Shown piece by piece: positions 61,090-64,000 of a stretch of DNA of 64,000 nt. Both the position numbers and the translations under genes were made by a program. The DNA is from Taenia hydatigena (taxonomy: Eukaryota > Platyhelminthes > Cestoda > Cyclophyllidea > Taeniidae). The notes under the pieces are model-generated. The model made no database searches. It had not been told where the DNA came from and saw only the letters and a program-made list of their open reading frames with translations. The stretch covers positions 1,736,001 to 1,800,000 of the forward strand of contig JADWOT020000005.1 in the NCBI GenBank assembly GCA_036345935.2, given 5' to 3'. The first letter of the stretch is position 1. Each line of letters opens with the position of its first letter.

Positions 61090-61200
61090 AATTAATCAGC
61101 TACTCACGCATCCGGTCACAGTACGTGGACCGAAATTGATTGGTTTCTGTCAAGGCGAACGCATATCCGCGTGCTATTTATTATTGCCTTAGAATTTCAA
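61090..61200 (+). pseudogene. FN3 C-terminal-half fragment (cluster C, second)
   Basis: The nucleotides around 61,108-61,140 (CATCCGGTCACAGTACGTGG) closely match those at 60,287-60,306 and 44,498-44,517. They translate to HPVTVRGPKLIGFCQG. Upstream there is a stop in frame within 30 nt. A third relic of the T-V-R-G strand in this cluster, too short to say more. Confidence 0.38.
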
Positions 61201-62410
61201 ACGCCCACTCGGGCAGCTGTATTTATCCACGACTGACAGGACTTGAGATTGAAATGATCAGCAGCCTACATAAAGCGTAGCTAACAGGATGCTAATGCAG
61301 CAACTAGCCAGTCATAAAGGCATGACTGGCCTAACACTGGCAGAAGTTGTCACAAATGGAAATATACAGCAGGATGGATGAAAACGCTGTTAGAATTTTA
61401 CCCTCAACTTCTGTAGGCTATCTTCATGCTTCTATGACAGAATGTTTTCTCCCAATAGTTGAAACTGGACTTAACATTCGTGCCAAAGAATCGAAGTCAA
61501 ACCGATCTATCTTACCAAATCGAGACCGGCCTACAGCATCTCAACTTTGACCTGCCACGTCCTGAATTCGCATCGAAAGACAAAGTTTGCGCATTTGCGC
61601 CTTCGACACTCTGTTGAAATGTGTCCAAAGAAAAAAGTGAAGCTACAAGTACTTTGTTTGGCTTCAGCATCTTGGGTCTAAGGGTGTTGTGTTTGTGATG
61701 AGTAGCAGTAGCCAAGAGTGACGGTAGGCAGGAGAGGGAGAAGACGTCAGATCAATGTGCGCATTCACAAAACGGCGCTATAGTCATACGTAAGGCATCC
61801 TAGGGTACATTGCTCTTCTGCAACTCGCTTGACTTCCTATGGTCTGGTTTGAAGAGGATTTTTCTCTTGGTCTTCTCTCCTCCTAGCTGGCGTGTTACTC
61901 GATGCAATACATTAATAACAATAACAGCAAAACAAAGTCATACTACAATACAAACGAGGATACAAAACTTTATTTAAAATTAACATGGAAGAGTCAAAGG
62001 GTAGAGAAAGCCAGTTGAGTTATCGGGGCAATGAATAAGTTCACTCAGATGCGCCACATTGAGTTAACTGTGATAAGATGGGAAGAAGAAGTATTTAAGC
62101 CATCACTAACAGTTTTCAGCCATTTGGATGCTGAGAAACGTTAGCTATCCTAGTTGGATTATCCGTCCAAACAAAAATAGCTATTTGCCGAATGTTTTTA
62201 CACGTGCGCTGTTCATAGCAGAGCAGCGAAATATGAGTATCTTACCGATTGCTAATGCGGAATCACTGTGCAAGATGGAGGCTGTCATACAAATGAGGCA
62301 GAGTTGAAACGACATCTCCAATCCAGAAATGCCTTCTGTATGCATCTCACTCAGTCTGTGCTTATATGAATGCCGTAAAATCATATGAGCCTAGATTTCA
62401 ATTTGCTATT
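61201..62410. other. No confident gene
   Basis: A frame at 61,347-61,550 (+) contains VRILPSTSVGYLHASMTEC, which faintly recalls an FN3 E-F strand but has no splice support. Nothing else recognised. Confidence 0.35.
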
Positions 62411-62524
62411 GTCCCGCAAAGCGAATTATGCATTTATGCACACCGTGACACCACGTACCATTGGTTGGCATGATCGATTGTGCTGGGTGTCTTGGAGGCG
62501 TCACATGCAGTCTCAGAAGACTGG
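62411..62524 (+). repeat. Dispersed repeat R2, copy B
   Basis: Inverted partner of 50,176-50,290. It carries the 15-bp identical core ATGATCGATTGTGCT at 62,470-62,484 and the flanking ACACCGTGACACCACG word. The copies bracket clusters B and C of FN3/stalk pieces in opposite orientation, 12 kb apart. Additional short matches to the GCATGCCATTG core at 40,240 and 5,020 may be further fragments. Confidence 0.65.
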
Positions 62525-62763
62525 GTTTTGCCCACTTATTGGAATTCTTATTTTGTGGCAATTTATACGATTGATCATAGCCATCTGAAAGGCGAGTGCT
62601 AGTGTCAGGTGCAATTACAGTCGGCAAATACTGGTTCAAATAGATAGGTTGGTGCAGTGTCTAAACAATCTGCAGTCGATGGACTTAAATATGTTGCTGA
62701 AGTGGCCCAAAATCTGACTTAAGCGCATCCTGAGAGTCTTTACCCATTAAACTCAGGCTATCG
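62525..62763. other. Spacer between R2 and R3 repeat copies
   Basis: No coding signal or repeat recognised. Confidence 0.4.
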
Positions 62764-62862
62764 TGTGCCCTTACACACGAGGTGCTTTCGCGTGGTGGAT
62801 CATGCACGACTTCGTCCGATGGCCACTTGGCCAGGAGGACAATTGAATCTGGATCGCTGTCC
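62764..62862 (-). repeat. Dispersed repeat R3, inverted copy
   Basis: The reverse complement starts GGACAGCGATCCAGATTCAA and ends with CTCGTGTGTAAGGGCACACGA. This corresponds to GGACAGGATCCATTTAA ... CACGTGTGAGTCGACACG at 46,929-47,022. Spacing between the two landmark words is similar, with indels. Class unknown; probably an old short interspersed element. Confidence 0.4.
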
Positions 62863-63033
62863 AAACAACTATCGTAAATTTTGATACTTGGTGGTGATTG
62901 GCACAAAACACTTCACCTGCTATTTACAAGGTCTGTGGGTTATTAATCAAAATAGACTCATGCAGACATTCAAACGTCAGGTTGACCTCCACGCCATTTA
63001 ATGTAGGCTAATTCCGGTAATAGGCTCCCTAAA

Positions 63034-63200
63034 ATGAGAGATGGTCCACTGGATCAATGTGTGCGAGTCAACACGCTGATTAGCAAAGACTGCCTCGGCA
63101 CGCGTCCAATTCTGACTCTGAACCTGATCCTCTGCCAGAGCAACTCACTCGTTTGGTCTAGTCGCGACCGCTTATTGGTGATGGGCATTTGCGTACCATT
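63034..63200 (+). repeat. Possible R3 fragment
   Basis: GTGTGCGAGTCAACACGC at 63,059-63,076 matches CGTGTGAGTCGACACGC of copy A. Similarity beyond this word is weak. Confidence 0.25.
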
Positions 63201-64000
63201 ACTGCACTTAACGTGATCTCACATTATGAGGAGAGAAGGAATGCGTAAGAACTCAGTTACTAGGCTGCCTTATGAAGGTTGCCACCAAGCTGAAATGCCC
63301 TAGACACTTGCGAACCTAGTACTGTTGCTACATGCCTACACATGGGTACTGTAGTGGAGCAGAACCTTCCTAACATTCCGAATGGCACAGCCATCCACTT
63401 CCAAGCAAAAATTACATTTTCACGATTGATGTGCTTTTTCAAGTGTCTGCATTTTAAGCGTGCCGTACAATTTTGCTTTCGGTGCGTCTCCTATTCCTAC
63501 GTCACGGAAGTTAACTGCACCACTAGATTCCAAAATTACCAATAAAAATAGTTGACAGTCCTGTCTCTCTTTCTTTAGGCAGCAAGTCTTTATTGGCTTC
63601 TCATGCGCATTATGACGCAACATTCACATGCATTTTATCCAAAAACTGAGCGACTTAACCATCGTAGCTCAACTAGAAGAAACAGTTACTGTAAATCCAC
63701 CTCTCACAATTGAATGAATGTTCTCCGCGTCCACAACGTTCATGTTTATTACACACCGATATGTCCACTGCAGCACAAAAATATCTCAGCTAGTAACAAG
63801 TTGTGCATTGTAATTTTACAAATGACCCATTGACTGACAACGTAAACACCGTAGGTGAAATTGCAAAAGCGCACAACATATCTTTTCATTAATACAGTTT
63901 TCAAAGTCGCTGCATTGCTCAGCACGCATAAAAGTGTTTAACCTCAATTTTAAAGGCATGATGAAGCAACAGAGGTTGTTGCAAACGCCAACACTAGATG
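63201..64000. other. No recognisable gene (right end)
   Basis: Short frames on both strands, including one at 63,342-63,545 (+), have no convincing domain. No repeats or RNA genes were recognised up to the window end. Confidence 0.45.

Noticed and set aside
1..64000. CRISPR arrays, operons, prophage or insertion-sequence transposases
   Set aside because: None seen. Gene structure with splice borders and lack of long frames point to an animal genome.

Overview
The window looks like AT-leaning animal nuclear DNA. It has no long uninterrupted reading frames, no operons and no bacterial signals. Instead there are short putative exons with AG/GT borders, a microsatellite, decayed dispersed repeats and degenerate tandem repeats. 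No rRNA or intact tRNA was recognised. A flatworm, in particular a tapeworm, is my best guess. It rests only on gene architecture: a signal-peptide exon, then phase-1 fibronectin type III (FN3) exons, then a hydrophobic C-terminal exon, which resembles the EG95/45W/TSOL-type oncosphere antigen genes. I saw no sequence proof of the taxon.

Layout. Positions 1 to about 42.9 kb are essentially a gene desert. It contains a decayed direct repeat pair (2.37 kb and 39.2 kb), a (GAT)12 microsatellite at 22.93 kb, a 1.1 kb strand-asymmetric G-poor tract at 24.0-25.1 kb, and one convincing but unidentified 108-nt exon candidate at 27.51-27.62 kb. A tRNA-like B-box block occurs at 40.75 kb and again at 43.73 kb.

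The interesting part is about 43.4-61.2 kb. It is a cluster of broken copies of one membrane-protein family. The most complete copy (43,532-46,556, +) has a signal-peptide exon, two FN3 domains, a Ser/Thr-rich stalk of about thirty 12-residue (36-bp) repeats, and a C-terminal transmembrane segment directly before a stop. It carries a lost splice acceptor, frameshifts and stops, so it is a pseudogene as it stands. Further pieces are FN3 exons at 52.0-52.7 kb (+), an inverted stalk+TM copy at 53.4-53.9 kb (-), a stalk copy at 54.5-55.2 kb (+), a longer inverted stalk+TM copy at 58.3-59.3 kb (-), and FN3 remnants at 60.2-61.2 kb (+). Two dispersed repeat families, present in both orientations, lie around and between these copies. 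They are possible substrates for the inversions and duplications.

If functional relatives exist elsewhere in the genome, the product would be a secreted, membrane-anchored, mucin-like adhesion or surface protein with FN3 domains on an O-glycosylatable stalk. This functional reading is inference. What the sequence shows is the recurring order of the modules and the way the hydrophobic tail recurs behind frameshifts in both orientations.
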